From assembly GCF_000245735.1 (NCBI RefSeq), contig NZ_AHTH01000048.1:124001-188000 (forward strand): a stretch of 64,000 nucleotides of DNA, in the 5' to 3' direction. This DNA comes from Alishewanella jeotgali KCTC 22429 (lineage in GTDB: Bacteria; Pseudomonadota; Gammaproteobacteria; Enterobacterales; Alteromonadaceae). Below, piece by piece: positions 8,659 to 17,375 of this stretch; position 1 is the first letter of the stretch; every line of letters starts with the position of its first letter. The notes below the pieces were generated by a model. It worked only from the letters and a program-made list of their open reading frames with translations, made no database searches and was not told the origin of the DNA. Made by a program: the position numbers and the translations under genes.

Positions 8659-9198
8659 TTACCACATCAGATCATCCGGGATTTGATAGGCAGCGTAAGG
8701 GTCGTCCTCAGCCGCTACCTGGTGTTCGTGCCGGCTATTTAGTAACACTATACTTTCTGGCTGGCGCTGCTGGATCTTTTCAGCAATCTGCGCCGGCACC
8801 AGTGCATAGTGCTCACCTAAGCGGGCAATGGCTAGTAAACCACGGGTTAATTCACTATGCAACTTATCATTAACGTAAAGCCGTTTCACCAGCTTGCCAT
8901 CGGTAAAGTTAAACGCCACTTCACCACTCATCTTAATCTGATTGGTTTCGATCAGCTGTTTCACCTGGGCGGCGATGGCTTTTTTCTGCAGTTCAGCCTG
9001 CTTTTGCCGGTTTAGCTCCTGATCCCGGGCGACCTGTTCCTGCCGACGTTGCTCAGCCAGAATGCTGGCTTCATTGACCACTTTTTGATTTTTCGGTGCC
9101 TGCACCCGTTGCTGATGTTGCTGCTTTTTCACGGCTTTGAGTTTCTTGGCATCAGCCAGGCCGGCTTTCAGCAATTGTTCTTTCAGGGCATTACTCAT
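8659..9198 (-). CDS. DUF2058 (YaiL-like) protein
   Basis: A 179-residue cytoplasmic protein. The N-terminal half is strongly charged and likely helical or coiled-coil (MSNALKEQLLKAGLADAKKLKAVKK, then many Gln, Lys and Glu). The C-terminal half is a small conserved domain (FNFTDGKLVKRLYVNDKLHSELTRGLLAIARL ending YQIPDDLMW). This matches the DUF2058/YaiL family, often described as nucleoprotein-associated without a proven biochemical role. It is divergent from the DEAD-box helicase, about 100 bp away, which may hint at an RNA-related role (inference). Confidence 0.85.
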   Translation of the reverse strand: MSNALKEQLLKAGLADAKKLKAVKKQQHQQRVQAPKNQKVVNEASILAEQRRQEQVARDQELNRQKQAELQKKAIAAQVKQLIETNQIKMSGEVAFNFTDGKLVKRLYVNDKLHSELTRGLLAIARLGEHYALVPAQIAEKIQQRQPESIVLLNSRHEHQVAAEDDPYAAYQIPDDLMW

Positions 9199-9302
9199 CG
9201 TTAACTTATCCAGGTGTTGCGAAAGGTGCCGCTATACTAGCGCGATGGGCGGGCGCAGACAATTAGGGTATAATAGGCGCCAGATTTTTGGAGAAAGATA
9301 TT

Positions 9303-10637
9303 TTGCAATTTCAGGATATGGGGCTTGACCCGCGTTTGCTGCGGTCTGTACAACATTTAGGCTTTGCCCGGCCCACCGAGATCCAGCAGGAAGCCATACC
9401 GGCAGTGATGGTTGGACGCGATCTGCTGGTATCGTCAAAAACCGGCTCGGGTAAAACGCTGGCCTATTTGCTGCCGATGATGCAGCGGTTGTTAAAAAGC
9501 CGGGCATTATCGAAACAGGATGCGCGGGCGCTGATCCTAACGCCGACCCGTGAGCTGGCTAAACAAGTCTATGCCCAGTTACGACTATTCGTGGCCAATA
9601 CCCCGGTGACTGCCGTGTTGCTGGTGGGAGGCGAGAATTTTAATGATCAGGAAAAGCTGCTGAAACGCCAGCCAGACATTATCGTGGCCACGCCTGGTCG
9701 CTTTGTTGATCACCTCGAGCATAAGTCGGTATTTTTACAGGGCCTGGAAATGCTGATCCTCGATGAAGCGGATCGGATGCTGGATCTGGGTTTCTTGCCA
9801 CAACTGACCATCATTAATAAAGCCGCCGCTCACCGCTTACGGCAGACCTTGTTGTTTTCCGCCACGCTCGAGCATACCGACTTAGATGCGTTATCACTGG
9901 CGCTGTTAAAGAATCCGTTTCGGGTTAGTGTAAATAGCGGGCACGAGATACATAGTGATATCAGCCAGCGCTTTTATTTTGCCGATCATTTAACGCACAA
10001 AGAAGCGCTGCTAGCGAAGTTGTTACAGCAGGAAAGCCTGAAGCAATTGATTATCTTTACCGCAACCCGCGACGATGCCGGCCGGCTGGCCGAGTTTTGT
10101 CAGCAAGCCGGTTTGCCCGCTATCGGGCTAAGTGCGCGTTTAAATCAGGCACAGCGTAATAAAGTGATGCAGGATTTCGCCAGCGGCAAGTATCAGGTGT
10201 TGGTCACGACCGATTTGGCCTCGCGCGGCTTGGATCTGTTGCAAGTATCGCATGTCATTAACTTCGATTTGCCAAAACATCCGGAAGAATATGTACACCG
10301 CATAGGGCGTACCGGTCGTGCTGGTGCCAAGGGGACCGCAATCTCGCTGGTGGGGCCAAAGGATTGGTCAGCACTACAGAAAATAGAAGCCTTCTTACGA
10401 CGGCCAGCAGAATTCAGTGCCCTGGAGGGGTTGGCAGCACGCTTTAATGGTCAGCCGGTAGTTAAGGTGGCGCCGAAGAAAGCCGCGCAAACTAAGCTGA
10501 CTAAACCAGGTGCTGGCAAGGCAGCACGGGTAGCGGCAAAACCTGCCGCCAGCCCAGCGGACACGGGCAAGCGTTTCTTTCAGGGCGGCGATGATGGCAG
10601 TGCACCGGTGCGGCGGAAAAAAATTCAGCCGGAGTGA
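9303..10637 (+). CDS. DEAD-box ATP-dependent RNA helicase, SrmB-like
   Basis: A 444-residue helicase with all core motifs: Q-motif region FARPTEIQQEAI (about 21-32), motif I SSKTGSGKT (44-52), PTRELA, motif II DEAD (about 154-157), SAT, TTDLASRGLD and motif VI HRIGRTGRAG. A Lys/Ala-rich basic tail follows, as in helicases acting on rRNA. The start is taken as TTG at 9303, because a GGAG ribosome site at 9290-9293 is 9 bases upstream and the resulting N-terminus (QFQDMGLDPRLL) aligns with SrmB-type proteins. An in-frame TTG at 9288 and an ATG at 9318 are alternatives. The HKEALLAKLL region resembles SrmB, which acts in 50S assembly; the subfamily call is moderate. Confidence 0.85.
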   Translation: MQFQDMGLDPRLLRSVQHLGFARPTEIQQEAIPAVMVGRDLLVSSKTGSGKTLAYLLPMMQRLLKSRALSKQDARALILTPTRELAKQVYAQLRLFVANTPVTAVLLVGGENFNDQEKLLKRQPDIIVATPGRFVDHLEHKSVFLQGLEMLILDEADRMLDLGFLPQLTIINKAAAHRLRQTLLFSATLEHTDLDALSLALLKNPFRVSVNSGHEIHSDISQRFYFADHLTHKEALLAKLLQQESLKQLIIFTATRDDAGRLAEFCQQAGLPAIGLSARLNQAQRNKVMQDFASGKYQVLVTTDLASRGLDLLQVSHVINFDLPKHPEEYVHRIGRTGRAGAKGTAISLVGPKDWSALQKIEAFLRRPAEFSALEGLAARFNGQPVVKVAPKKAAQTKLTKPGAGKAARVAAKPAASPADTGKRFFQGGDDGSAPVRRKKIQPE

Positions 10638-10747
10638 TTATTTTTTCAACATCTGCTGCTACACTCAAAAGGTGACATAGCAAAACTTGCCATGTCGCCG
10701 GTACGGCCTGTGCAGCAACGAAAGTTCTGCTCGCTCCGGTATTTATG

Positions 10748-10776
10748 TTGACCACAGCATCAGCGCCACTGATAAT
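10748..10776 (+). promoter_or_regulatory. sigma-70-type promoter of the cold-shock gene
   Basis: TTGACC at 10748-10753 and GATAAT at 10771-10776 are separated by 17 bases; each box matches five of six consensus positions. Transcription would begin near 10783 and leave a leader of about 84 bases before the cold-shock ATG, typical of cspA-type genes. Confidence 0.65.
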
Positions 10777-10825
10777 GCGGTTGAATATCTATCAGCTCGA
10801 TTACCTGGCCGGTAATATTTAAGAC

Positions 10826-10839
10826 GCCGGAGCTCCGGC
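10826..10839 (+). promoter_or_regulatory. 14-bp perfect palindrome in the csp leader
   Basis: GCCGGAGCTCCGGC reads identically on both strands and lies 27 bases before the cold-shock start codon, inside the predicted leader RNA. It may be a DNA-binding site or part of a leader structure; the loop of a simple hairpin would be too tight unless the centre opens. Confidence 0.4.
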
Positions 10840-10866
10840 AAACTTTTGTTTAAGTAAGAGAATGTT

Positions 10867-11079
10867 ATGTCACAGTTAATTTCTGGTACAGTGAAGTGGT
10901 TCAACGAGGAAAAAGGTTTTGGTTTTATCGCCCGTGACGGCGGCAAAGACGTGTTTGTACACTTCCGCGCCATCAACGGCACTGGTCGTAAAACGCTGGT
11001 TGAAGGTCAGAAAGTAACTTTCGAAGTTACTGAAGGTCAAAAAGGCCCACAGGCTGAAAACGTCACTGTTACCGGTTAA
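10867..11079 (+). CDS. cold-shock protein (CspA family)
   Basis: A 70-residue single-domain OB-fold protein that binds single-stranded RNA and DNA. Both RNA-binding motifs are present: RNP1 KGFGFI (about 16-21) and RNP2 VFVHF (about 29-33), with the family opening [14 protein letters not shown]. Which paralogue it is (cold-induced or constitutive) cannot be told from sequence alone. It has its own promoter and an approximately 84-base leader and is followed by a strong terminator, so it is transcribed as a single gene. Confidence 0.95.
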   Translation: MSQLISGTVKWFNEEKGFGFIARDGGKDVFVHFRAINGTGRKTLVEGQKVTFEVTEGQKGPQAENVTVTG

Positions 11080-11095
11080 TTAGTCTCGTTTTTGT

Positions 11096-11125
11096 AAAAG
11101 AGCCGGCCTAGCGCCGGCTTTTTAT
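11096..11125 (+). terminator. intrinsic terminator of the cold-shock gene
   Basis: A 7-bp G+C-rich stem (AGCCGGC at 11101-11107 with GCCGGCT at 11113-11119) and a 5-base loop, preceded by an A-run and followed by TTTTTA. It could also work for the converging dinB. Confidence 0.85.
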
Positions 11126-11184
11126 TGCAGCCGACTTTATTGCCGGTTTAGTTGGCACTGCTGCTATGCTTTAAACCTGCTGGC

Positions 11185-12318
11185 TTAACCAGGCAGACAG
11201 ACTGCACTATTATTAAATTCATTAGGATGCGTTAGCGCCACCTCAAATGGCAGACTTAACTGCTCTTCGCACTGTGTTTTAAAGCCCAATTGCAATCCCA
11301 ACAAGCGAATACCCTGATCCGCGCGTCTTTGCCAGGCCTGTGTTAACAGCTCGTTTAGTAAAACCGGATCCAGATGCTGGCTTTGCGTCTCGACTGTGGT
11401 CAGCCGAAAATCACTAAACTTTAATTTCACGCCGATTTTGGCCAGTAAATGCGCCTTGCCGCTTTGCTCGAGCCGGCGTTGTAAATCCGGCAATAACTGT
11501 TGCAGCATCTGCTGGGCGTCAGTTAGCTGGTGTAAATCGCTGGCCAGGGTCCGCTCCACTGCAACCGATTTGCGCTCCCGGCTCGGTTGCACCTCCCGCA
11601 GATCGATACCCTGACAGCGCTCTAATAAACTGGCAGTTTGACTGCCGAACTCTTTGAGTAGGGCGCTTAGTAACGGCAGCGGCACTTCACCACCCGGCGG
11701 TACAATATCGCGGCAAAATTGTAGTCCCAGCCTGGCCAGCTTCTCTGCTGCCTTGGGGCCGACGCCGGGAATTTTGCGTAGCGGTAGAGCGGCGACAAAG
11801 TCGGCTACCCTAGCCGGCGTTAACACAAAAAGCCCATCCGGCTTATTTTCATCACTGGCAATTTTTGCCAGAAATTTATTTGGTGCCACCCCGGCGGAGA
11901 CGGTCAGACCGGTTTCCGCGAACACGCTACGGCGGATATCTTCGGCAATCAACGTGGCGCTGCCGGCAAAATGTGGGCTGGCACTGACATCAAGATAGGC
12001 TTCATCGAGAGATAAGGGCTCGACTAACGGCGTGTAGCGCAAAAAAATCTGGCGGATCTGCTTACTGACTGCCTGATATTTATCCATATTGCCGCGGACA
12101 AAAGTCAGCTGCGGGCAACGTTTTAACGCCTCATGACTGGACATCGCGGAGCGCACGCCAAAGGCCCGCGCCGGATAATTACAGGTGGCGACGACACCCC
12201 GTTTACCGTCACTGCCGATGGCGAGCGGAATATCACGCAGCCGCGGATTATCGCGCATCTCCACGGCGGCGAAGAAGCAGTCCATATCCAGATGAATAAT
12301 TTTCCGCGTCGAAGTCAT
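11185..12318 (-). CDS. dinB: DNA polymerase IV (Y family)
   Basis: A 377-residue translesion polymerase. The catalytic acidic residues are in HLDMDCFFAAVE near the N-terminus and SLDEAYLDVS further on; the palm/finger stretch GVRSAMSSHEALKRCP and the helix-hairpin-helix region LPLRKIPGVGPKAAEKL are present. The C-terminus (LRLLGLQLGF...QLSLPF) looks like the little-finger end with a beta-clamp-binding-like QLSLPF. The start at 12318 follows from the MTSTRKIIHLDMD N-terminus. A LexA box lies just upstream, so SOS control is expected. Confidence 0.95.
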   Translation of the reverse strand: MTSTRKIIHLDMDCFFAAVEMRDNPRLRDIPLAIGSDGKRGVVATCNYPARAFGVRSAMSSHEALKRCPQLTFVRGNMDKYQAVSKQIRQIFLRYTPLVEPLSLDEAYLDVSASPHFAGSATLIAEDIRRSVFAETGLTVSAGVAPNKFLAKIASDENKPDGLFVLTPARVADFVAALPLRKIPGVGPKAAEKLARLGLQFCRDIVPPGGEVPLPLLSALLKEFGSQTASLLERCQGIDLREVQPSRERKSVAVERTLASDLHQLTDAQQMLQQLLPDLQRRLEQSGKAHLLAKIGVKLKFSDFRLTTVETQSQHLDPVLLNELLTQAWQRRADQGIRLLGLQLGFKTQCEEQLSLPFEVALTHPNEFNNSAVCLPG

Positions 12319-12330
12319 CGTTACTTAAAA

Positions 12331-12350
12331 TACTGTATGAATAGCCAGTA
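12331..12350 (-). promoter_or_regulatory. LexA (SOS) box upstream of dinB
   Basis: The sequence TACTG-N10-CAGTA occupies 12331-12350, with core CTG at 12333-12335 and CAG at 12346-12348. This matches the gammaproteobacterial LexA consensus CTG-N10-CAG, including the flanking TA on both sides. It lies 13 bp before the dinB start codon. dinB is a known member of the LexA regulon, which supports the call. Confidence 0.8.
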
Positions 12351-12459
12351 ATGTAGCCGATGGCCGCGGCTTTGGCAACTTTGCTGCACATTTTTAGCGC
12401 GCTAATACGGCGCCGGCGGCAGATTTGCTTTTTCAGAAGTCTGGATGGCTGTTTTTTCG

Positions 12460-12488
12460 GTGCAACAATTTTTATTTCAGGGTAGAAT
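12460..12488 (+). promoter_or_regulatory. possible glyA promoter
   Basis: TAGAAT at 12483-12488 is a good -10 box (five of six); the -35 candidate GTGCAA at 12460-12465 is poor (three of six) at 17-base spacing. The predicted leader holds a short inverted repeat (12495-12509) and the palindrome TTAACGTTAA (12513-12522), either of which could be regulatory. Confidence 0.3.
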
Positions 12489-12549
12489 AGCCGCCAGTTT
12501 TTCAAACTGTCGTTAACGTTAAGCGTGATAGCCGCGCCCAGGAGAAAGC

Positions 12550-13803
12550 ATGTTAAAGCGTGATATGAATATTGCGGATTTTGATCCGGAATTATGGCAA
12601 TCCATGGTTCAGGAAACTGAGCGGCAGGAGGCTCACATTGAGCTGATCGCGTCAGAAAACTATGCCAGCCCCCGGGTGCTGCAGGCGCAAGGTTCACAAT
12701 TAACCAATAAATATGCTGAAGGTTATCCGCACAAACGTTATTACGGCGGCTGTGAATATGTGGATATCGCGGAAGATTTAGCCATTGCCCGCGCGAAAGA
12801 ATTATTTGGTGCCGACTACGCCAACGTACAACCGCATTCAGGTTCACAGGCAAACTCAGCAGTATTCCTGGCCTTATTAAATGCCGGCGATACCATTCTT
12901 GGCATGAGTCTGGCCCATGGCGGTCACCTGACCCACGGTGCCACAGTTAGTTCCTCTGGTAAGCTGTATCATGCAGTACAGTACGGTCTGCATCCTGAAA
13001 CGGGTGTGATTGATTATGATCAGGCTGAAGCGCTGGCGTTAGAGCACAAGCCGAAGCTGATTATTGCCGGCTTCTCGGCTTACTCAGGTATTGTTGACTG
13101 GCAGCGCTTCCGTGAGATTGCGGATAAAGTCGGTGCCTACCTGATGGTGGATATGGCGCACGTTGCCGGTCTGGTGGCGGCGGGTCTGTATCCCAACCCG
13201 GTACCTATCGCCGATGTGGTGACCACCACCACCCATAAAACCCTGGCCGGCCCTCGTGGCGGTCTGATCCTGGCCCGGAAGAATGAAGCCATTGAGAAGA
13301 AACTGAATTCAGCGGTATTCCCGGGCGGACAGGGTGGCCCGTTAATGCATGTGATCGCGGCGAAAGCGGTAGCCTTTAAAGAAGCGCTGCAGCCGGAATT
13401 TAAAGTTTATCAGCAGCAGGTGCTGGTGAACGCTAAAGCCATGTGTGCTGAGATGATCAGCCGTGGCTATAAGATTGTATCCGGTGGTACCGAGAACCAT
13501 CTGTTCCTGATGGATCTGATTGATAAAGATATCACCGGTAAAGATGCCGATGCCTGGTTAGGGCAGGCGCATATTACGGTAAACAAGAACTCAGTACCGA
13601 ACGACCCGCGTTCGCCATTTGTTACCAGCGGTCTGCGCATCGGTACCCCGGCTATTACCCGTCGTGGTTTTAAAGAAGCCGAAGCACGTTTAGTTGCTAA
13701 CCTGATTTGTGATGTGCTGGATAGCCGTGGTGACGAGGCGGTAATTGCCAAGGTACGGGCTCAGGTGGCTGAAGTCTGTGGCCGCTTCCCGGTTTATGCC
13801 TAA
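12550..13803 (+). CDS. glyA: serine hydroxymethyltransferase
   Basis: A 417-residue PLP enzyme interconverting serine plus tetrahydrofolate with glycine plus 5,10-methylene-THF, the main one-carbon source of the cell. Family landmarks: [35 protein letters not shown], the [14 protein letters not shown] phosphate-binding region, and [14 protein letters not shown] with the PLP-binding Lys. The length is normal. An AGGAGAAAGC ribosome site precedes the ATG. It has its own terminator before nrdR and is divergent from dinB across a 231-bp gap that holds the LexA box and the candidate glyA promoter. Confidence 0.97.
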   Translation: MLKRDMNIADFDPELWQSMVQETERQEAHIELIASENYASPRVLQAQGSQLTNKYAEGYPHKRYYGGCEYVDIAEDLAIARAKELFGADYANVQPHSGSQANSAVFLALLNAGDTILGMSLAHGGHLTHGATVSSSGKLYHAVQYGLHPETGVIDYDQAEALALEHKPKLIIAGFSAYSGIVDWQRFREIADKVGAYLMVDMAHVAGLVAAGLYPNPVPIADVVTTTTHKTLAGPRGGLILARKNEAIEKKLNSAVFPGGQGGPLMHVIAAKAVAFKEALQPEFKVYQQQVLVNAKAMCAEMISRGYKIVSGGTENHLFLMDLIDKDITGKDADAWLGQAHITVNKNSVPNDPRSPFVTSGLRIGTPAITRRGFKEAEARLVANLICDVLDSRGDEAVIAKVRAQVAEVCGRFPVYA

Positions 13804-13826
13804 GGCATAACTCGTGCTATGCTATG

Positions 13827-13852
13827 ATGGCCGCTAATGCGGCCATTCTTTT
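13827..13852 (+). terminator. intrinsic terminator of glyA
   Basis: A perfect 8-bp stem (ATGGCCGC at 13827-13834, GCGGCCAT at 13839-13846) with a TAAT loop, followed by a T-rich run (TTCTTTT). It lies 23 bases after the glyA stop. Confidence 0.8.
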
Positions 13853-13923
13853 ATGCAAAGCGCCGGCTAAACAGGCTGTTAGCGCCTTGTCCTGAACAGT
13901 TAGCTAGGGGGTAAAAGGTCAGT

Positions 13924-14376
13924 ATGTATTGTCCCTTTTGTAATGCCGATGATACCAAGGTCATTGACTCGCGTCTGGTCGCCGATGGTCATCAGGTGCG
14001 CCGTCGTCGCGAGTGCCTGGCTTGCCACGAACGCTTTACTACCTTTGAAGCGGCAGAGTTGGTGATGCCACGAATTATTAAACGTGACGGCTCCCGTGAA
14101 CCCTTTAATGAAGATAAGTTACGCAGCGGTTTATTACGCTCGCTGGAAAAGCGGCCGGTGGCGACCGAACAAATTGAGCAGCTGATTAATAAAATTAAAT
14201 CCCAGCTCCGGGCTACCGGTGAGCGGGAAGTCGCCAGTAATTTGCTGGGGAATCTGATAATGGATGAGCTGGTGAAAGTCGATAAAGTTGCTTATGTGCG
14301 CTTTGCCTCGGTGTACCGCTCCTTTAAAGATATCCGCGAGTTTGGTGAAGAAATTGCCCGCCTCGGAGAGCAATAA
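13924..14376 (+). CDS. nrdR: transcriptional repressor NrdR
   Basis: A 150-residue regulator of ribonucleotide reductase genes that senses dATP/ATP. The zinc ribbon has Cys3, Cys6, Cys31 and Cys34 (MYCPFC and CLAC), and the ATP-cone starts near residue 46 ([24 protein letters not shown]). The length is standard. It heads the riboflavin cluster as in many gammaproteobacteria: ribD starts one base after its stop. NrdR boxes would be sought upstream of nrd genes, which are not in this window. Confidence 0.97.
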   Translation: MYCPFCNADDTKVIDSRLVADGHQVRRRRECLACHERFTTFEAAELVMPRIIKRDGSREPFNEDKLRSGLLRSLEKRPVATEQIEQLINKIKSQLRATGEREVASNLLGNLIMDELVKVDKVAYVRFASVYRSFKDIREFGEEIARLGEQ

Positions 14377-14377
14377 G

Positions 14378-15526
14378 GTGAGTTTTAGTCAGGCCGATCA
14401 TGCTTTTATGCGCCGCGCGCTGGCGCTGGCAGCACAGGGCCGTTTTACTACTGATCCCAACCCCAATGTGGGAGCGCTGGTGGTTAAGGATGGCCAGGTG
14501 CTCGGCGAAGGCTTTCATCAGCAAGCCGGCGGCCCGCATGCTGAAGTCTTTGCCTTACAACAAGCCGGCAGCGCCGCCCGGGGGGCGACCTGTTACGTGA
14601 CGCTGGAGCCATGTGCCCACTATGGTCGCACGCCACCTTGTGCGGAAGCCCTGGTAAAAGCCGGTGTCGCCCGGGTGGTGATTGCAATGCTGGATCCGAA
14701 TCCGCTGGTCGCCGGTAAGGGCGTCGCCATATTGCAACAAGCTGGCATTAGCGTTGCGCACGGTTTATTAACTGAGGAAGCCAGAGCGCTTAATCCGGGC
14801 TTTTTAAGCCGGATGGAGCGGCAGCGGCCTTATCTGTATCTGAAACTGGCGGCCAGTCTGGATGGGCGTACCGCCCTGGCGAATGGCCAGAGTCAATGGC
14901 TAACCAGTGACGCCGCACGCGCTGACGTGCAGTTATGGCGGGCACAGGTTAGCGCGATTTTATCCACTGCCAGTACTGTACTCGCCGATGCGGCACGTTT
15001 AACGGTACGGCAAAGTAGCGATGCTGGCGCAGAGCCGGCTGCCTTGATCCGGCCGCTCGCCGATGGCAGTTTACGCCAGCCACTGCGGGTGATTCTGGAC
15101 CGGCAGCAGCGGTTAAGCGGCAACGAGCCGCTGTTCAATGAAGGTGGTCCTGTGCTGCTGTGTTATGCCGCTGACGCCGCGCCACGTAAGTTAGCCGTGA
15201 CAAGGGTAACAGTGGAACAACTGCCACTGGCGCTAAGTGCTGACGGTCGGTTGGACCTGGCTCAGCTACTAACTCGACTCGCAGCGCGACAGATTAATAG
15301 TCTGTGGACCGAAGCCGGCGCGATATTAGCGGGCAGTTTGCTAAAAGCTGGCTTAGTCGATGAATTACTGCTGTATCAGGCCCCGCTGCTGCTGGGCGAG
15401 CAAGGCCGGCCATTGGCGGTACTGGGTGATTTTCAGCAACTGGCGCAGACGCCAAAACTGGCGTTTAATGAGGTCATTAGTCTGGGGCCGGACCTGCGCC
15501 TGCGCGCCCGCCTGAGCGAGGAATAA
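14378..15526 (+). CDS. ribD: bifunctional riboflavin deaminase/reductase RibD
   Basis: A 382-residue two-domain enzyme. The N-terminal deaminase carries the zinc motif GPHAEVFAL and the PCAHYGRTPPC Cys pair; the C-terminal reductase holds LYLKLAASLDGRTALANGQSQWLTS and the TEAGAILAGSLL segment. Together they convert the first pyrimidine intermediate to 5-amino-6-ribitylamino-uracil phosphate. The start is GTG at 14378, one base after the nrdR stop, with a GGAG site 9 bases upstream. In-frame ATGs further upstream lie inside nrdR and lack support. Confidence 0.94.
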   Translation: MSFSQADHAFMRRALALAAQGRFTTDPNPNVGALVVKDGQVLGEGFHQQAGGPHAEVFALQQAGSAARGATCYVTLEPCAHYGRTPPCAEALVKAGVARVVIAMLDPNPLVAGKGVAILQQAGISVAHGLLTEEARALNPGFLSRMERQRPYLYLKLAASLDGRTALANGQSQWLTSDAARADVQLWRAQVSAILSTASTVLADAARLTVRQSSDAGAEPAALIRPLADGSLRQPLRVILDRQQRLSGNEPLFNEGGPVLLCYAADAAPRKLAVTRVTVEQLPLALSADGRLDLAQLLTRLAARQINSLWTEAGAILAGSLLKAGLVDELLLYQAPLLLGEQGRPLAVLGDFQQLAQTPKLAFNEVISLGPDLRLRARLSEE

Positions 15527-15527
15527 G

Positions 15528-16178
15528 ATGTTTACCGGTATTATTGAAGCCACTGGCACCCTGAGCCGGCTTAGCCCCAAGGGCGGCGATCTCAGTGTCA
15601 CCATCCAGAGCAGTAGTCTGGATTTTAGCGACGTCAAATTGGGCGATAGTATCGCGACGAATGGCGTCTGTCTGACGGTCACTGCGCTGGGTAGCCAGTC
15701 TTTTAGTGCCGACTTGTCAGCTGAAACCTTAGCCCTGACCCGCTTTGGTGAATATAAGGTCGGGCAGTTGCTGAATCTGGAGAAGGCACTGCTGGCAACC
15801 GGGCGTCTCGGTGGGCATCTGGTGAGTGGTCATGTCGATGGGGTGACGTCTTTGCTGGCCATGGAACAAAGCGCCCGTGCCTGGCAACTGTGGTTTGCGC
15901 TGCCGGCAGAACTGGCGCCCTTTATTGCCCACAAGGGCTCGGTGACTATCGATGGCATTAGTCTGACCGTAAATGAAGTACTGACTGACCGATTTCGCTT
16001 AACCATAGTGCCGCATACGGCAGCACAAACTACCTTACTGACCTTGCAAAAAGGCAGTCGGGTACATATAGAGGTGGATCTGTTAGCCCGCTATATCCAG
16101 CGGCTGTTAACCACACCGGTTGCGGCGCCTAAGGGCGGTGTTGATTTGGCGTTGCTGGCGCAGCGCGGCTTTTTATAA
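15528..16178 (+). CDS. ribE: riboflavin synthase alpha subunit
   Basis: A 216-residue enzyme that dismutates two 6,7-dimethyl-8-ribityllumazine molecules to riboflavin plus a pyrimidine. The start [12 protein letters not shown] is diagnostic. The protein is two tandem lumazine-binding repeats: repeat 1 has [13 protein letters not shown] with [19 protein letters not shown]-type closing, and repeat 2 has [28 protein letters not shown] sits between them. It begins one base after the ribD stop with a GAGGAATAAG site. Confidence 0.96.
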   Translation: MFTGIIEATGTLSRLSPKGGDLSVTIQSSSLDFSDVKLGDSIATNGVCLTVTALGSQSFSADLSAETLALTRFGEYKVGQLLNLEKALLATGRLGGHLVSGHVDGVTSLLAMEQSARAWQLWFALPAELAPFIAHKGSVTIDGISLTVNEVLTDRFRLTIVPHTAAQTTLLTLQKGSRVHIEVDLLARYIQRLLTTPVAAPKGGVDLALLAQRGFL

Positions 16179-16189
16179 GAAGGTTAGTT

Positions 16190-17299
16190 ATGCAACTGAA
16201 TACCCCCGCTGAAATTATTGAAGATATCCGTCAGGGCAAGATGGTGATCCTGATGGATGATGAAGATCGTGAGAATGAAGGCGATCTGGTGATGGCGGCC
16301 GAATATGTCACGCCGGAAGCCATTAACTTTATGGCCAAATATGGCCGCGGTCTGATTTGTTTAACCCTGACCAAAAAGCGCTGCAAGCAGCTTAATCTGG
16401 CGTTAATGGTTGATGCCAATAAATCGCCGTTCTCGACCAATTTTACGGTATCGATTGAAGCCGCCGAGGGGGTTACCACCGGTATTTCGGCGGCAGACCG
16501 CGCCCGCACTGTGAAAGCGGCGGTAGCTCGTGATGCCAGCCCGGCAGATATCGTGCAGCCCGGCCATATTTTTCCGTTAATGGCGCAGGACGGCGGTGTG
16601 CTGGTGCGGGCTGGGCATACCGAAGCCGGTTGTGACTTAGCGCGTCTGGCTGGCCTGGAACCGGCCGCTGTGATTGTCGAGATCCTGAATGATGACGGTA
16701 CCATGGCGCGGCGTCCGGATCTGGAAGTCTTTGCCAAGCAACATAATATTAAGATTGGCACCATTGCCGATCTGATTGAATACCGTAACCTGAATGAAAC
16801 CACTATCGAAAAAGTGGCAACCTGCCAGCTGCCAACGGAGATGGGCGAGTTTGAACTGGTGACCTTTAAAGATACTATCGATAATCAGCTGCATTTTGCG
16901 CTGGTGAAAGGGGAAATCCAGCCAGAACAACCAACTTTGGTGCGGGTACATTTACACAATACCTTCAGTGATTTATTACTGAGCAACCGTGGCGCTAATC
17001 TGAGTTTCCCATTGCACACTGCCATGCAGCGTATTGCTGACGAGGGCGGGGTGCTCGTGCTACTGGGTAAGCACGAGTCGACTGACGAGCTGGTGCAAAT
17101 GGTGCAGAATTTCCAGGCCGAAGATAAAGGTGAAAAACCCCGCTCTGCCCCCTGGAAAGGTACCTCCCGTAATGTTGGCGTCGGCTCGCAAATTCTGGCC
17201 AGCCTTGGTGTGCGGAAAATGCGGCTGTTAAGCCAACCGAAAAAGTATCACGCGCTGTCAGGCTTTGGCCTGGAAGTGGTGGATTACGTTTCTGAATAA
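16190..17299 (+). CDS. ribB: DHBP synthase fused to zinc-less RibA-like domain (RibBX type)
   Basis: A 369-residue fusion. Residues 1 to about 200 are 3,4-dihydroxy-2-butanone-4-phosphate synthase, which makes the four-carbon unit of riboflavin from ribulose 5-phosphate; the acidic site [16 protein letters not shown] and [14 protein letters not shown] are intact. Residues from about 210 resemble GTP cyclohydrolase II, but the zinc-binding Cys cluster of RibA (C-X10-C-X-C) is absent: the equivalent stretch reads [20 protein letters not shown] with no Cys. Such proteins are known as RibBX in Proteobacteria. Cyclohydrolase activity is therefore not expected, and a true ribA should be elsewhere in the genome. 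It starts 11 bp after ribE. Confidence 0.93.
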   Translation: MQLNTPAEIIEDIRQGKMVILMDDEDRENEGDLVMAAEYVTPEAINFMAKYGRGLICLTLTKKRCKQLNLALMVDANKSPFSTNFTVSIEAAEGVTTGISAADRARTVKAAVARDASPADIVQPGHIFPLMAQDGGVLVRAGHTEAGCDLARLAGLEPAAVIVEILNDDGTMARRPDLEVFAKQHNIKIGTIADLIEYRNLNETTIEKVATCQLPTEMGEFELVTFKDTIDNQLHFALVKGEIQPEQPTLVRVHLHNTFSDLLLSNRGANLSFPLHTAMQRIADEGGVLVLLGKHESTDELVQMVQNFQAEDKGEKPRSAPWKGTSRNVGVGSQILASLGVRKMRLLSQPKKYHALSGFGLEVVDYVSE

Positions 17300-17303
17300 G
17301 CCT

Positions 17304-17333
17304 CTGCCAGAACGTCGCAAACTATGCTATTAT
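17304..17333 (+). promoter_or_regulatory. possible internal promoter for ribH
   Basis: CTGCCA at 17304-17309 (four of six) and TATTAT at 17328-17333 (five of six) are spaced by 18 bases in the 76-bp gap before ribH, the largest gap inside the rib cluster. It could give ribH-nusB a separate start. Confidence 0.4.
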
Positions 17334-17375
17334 GCGCGGCTGATTTTAGTGGCAGTTAACAAGTAAGGACTGGCA

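Noticed and set aside
12248-12853. Long open frame on the minus strand across the dinB-glyA gap
   Set aside because: It overlaps the start of dinB and glyA, lacks a ribosome site and its product has no family features; it is a shadow of the two real genes.
16231-16803. 190-codon minus-strand frame inside ribB
   Set aside because: It is antisense to an intact conserved enzyme; the Ser/Arg-rich product is typical of the reverse frame of G+C-rich DNA.
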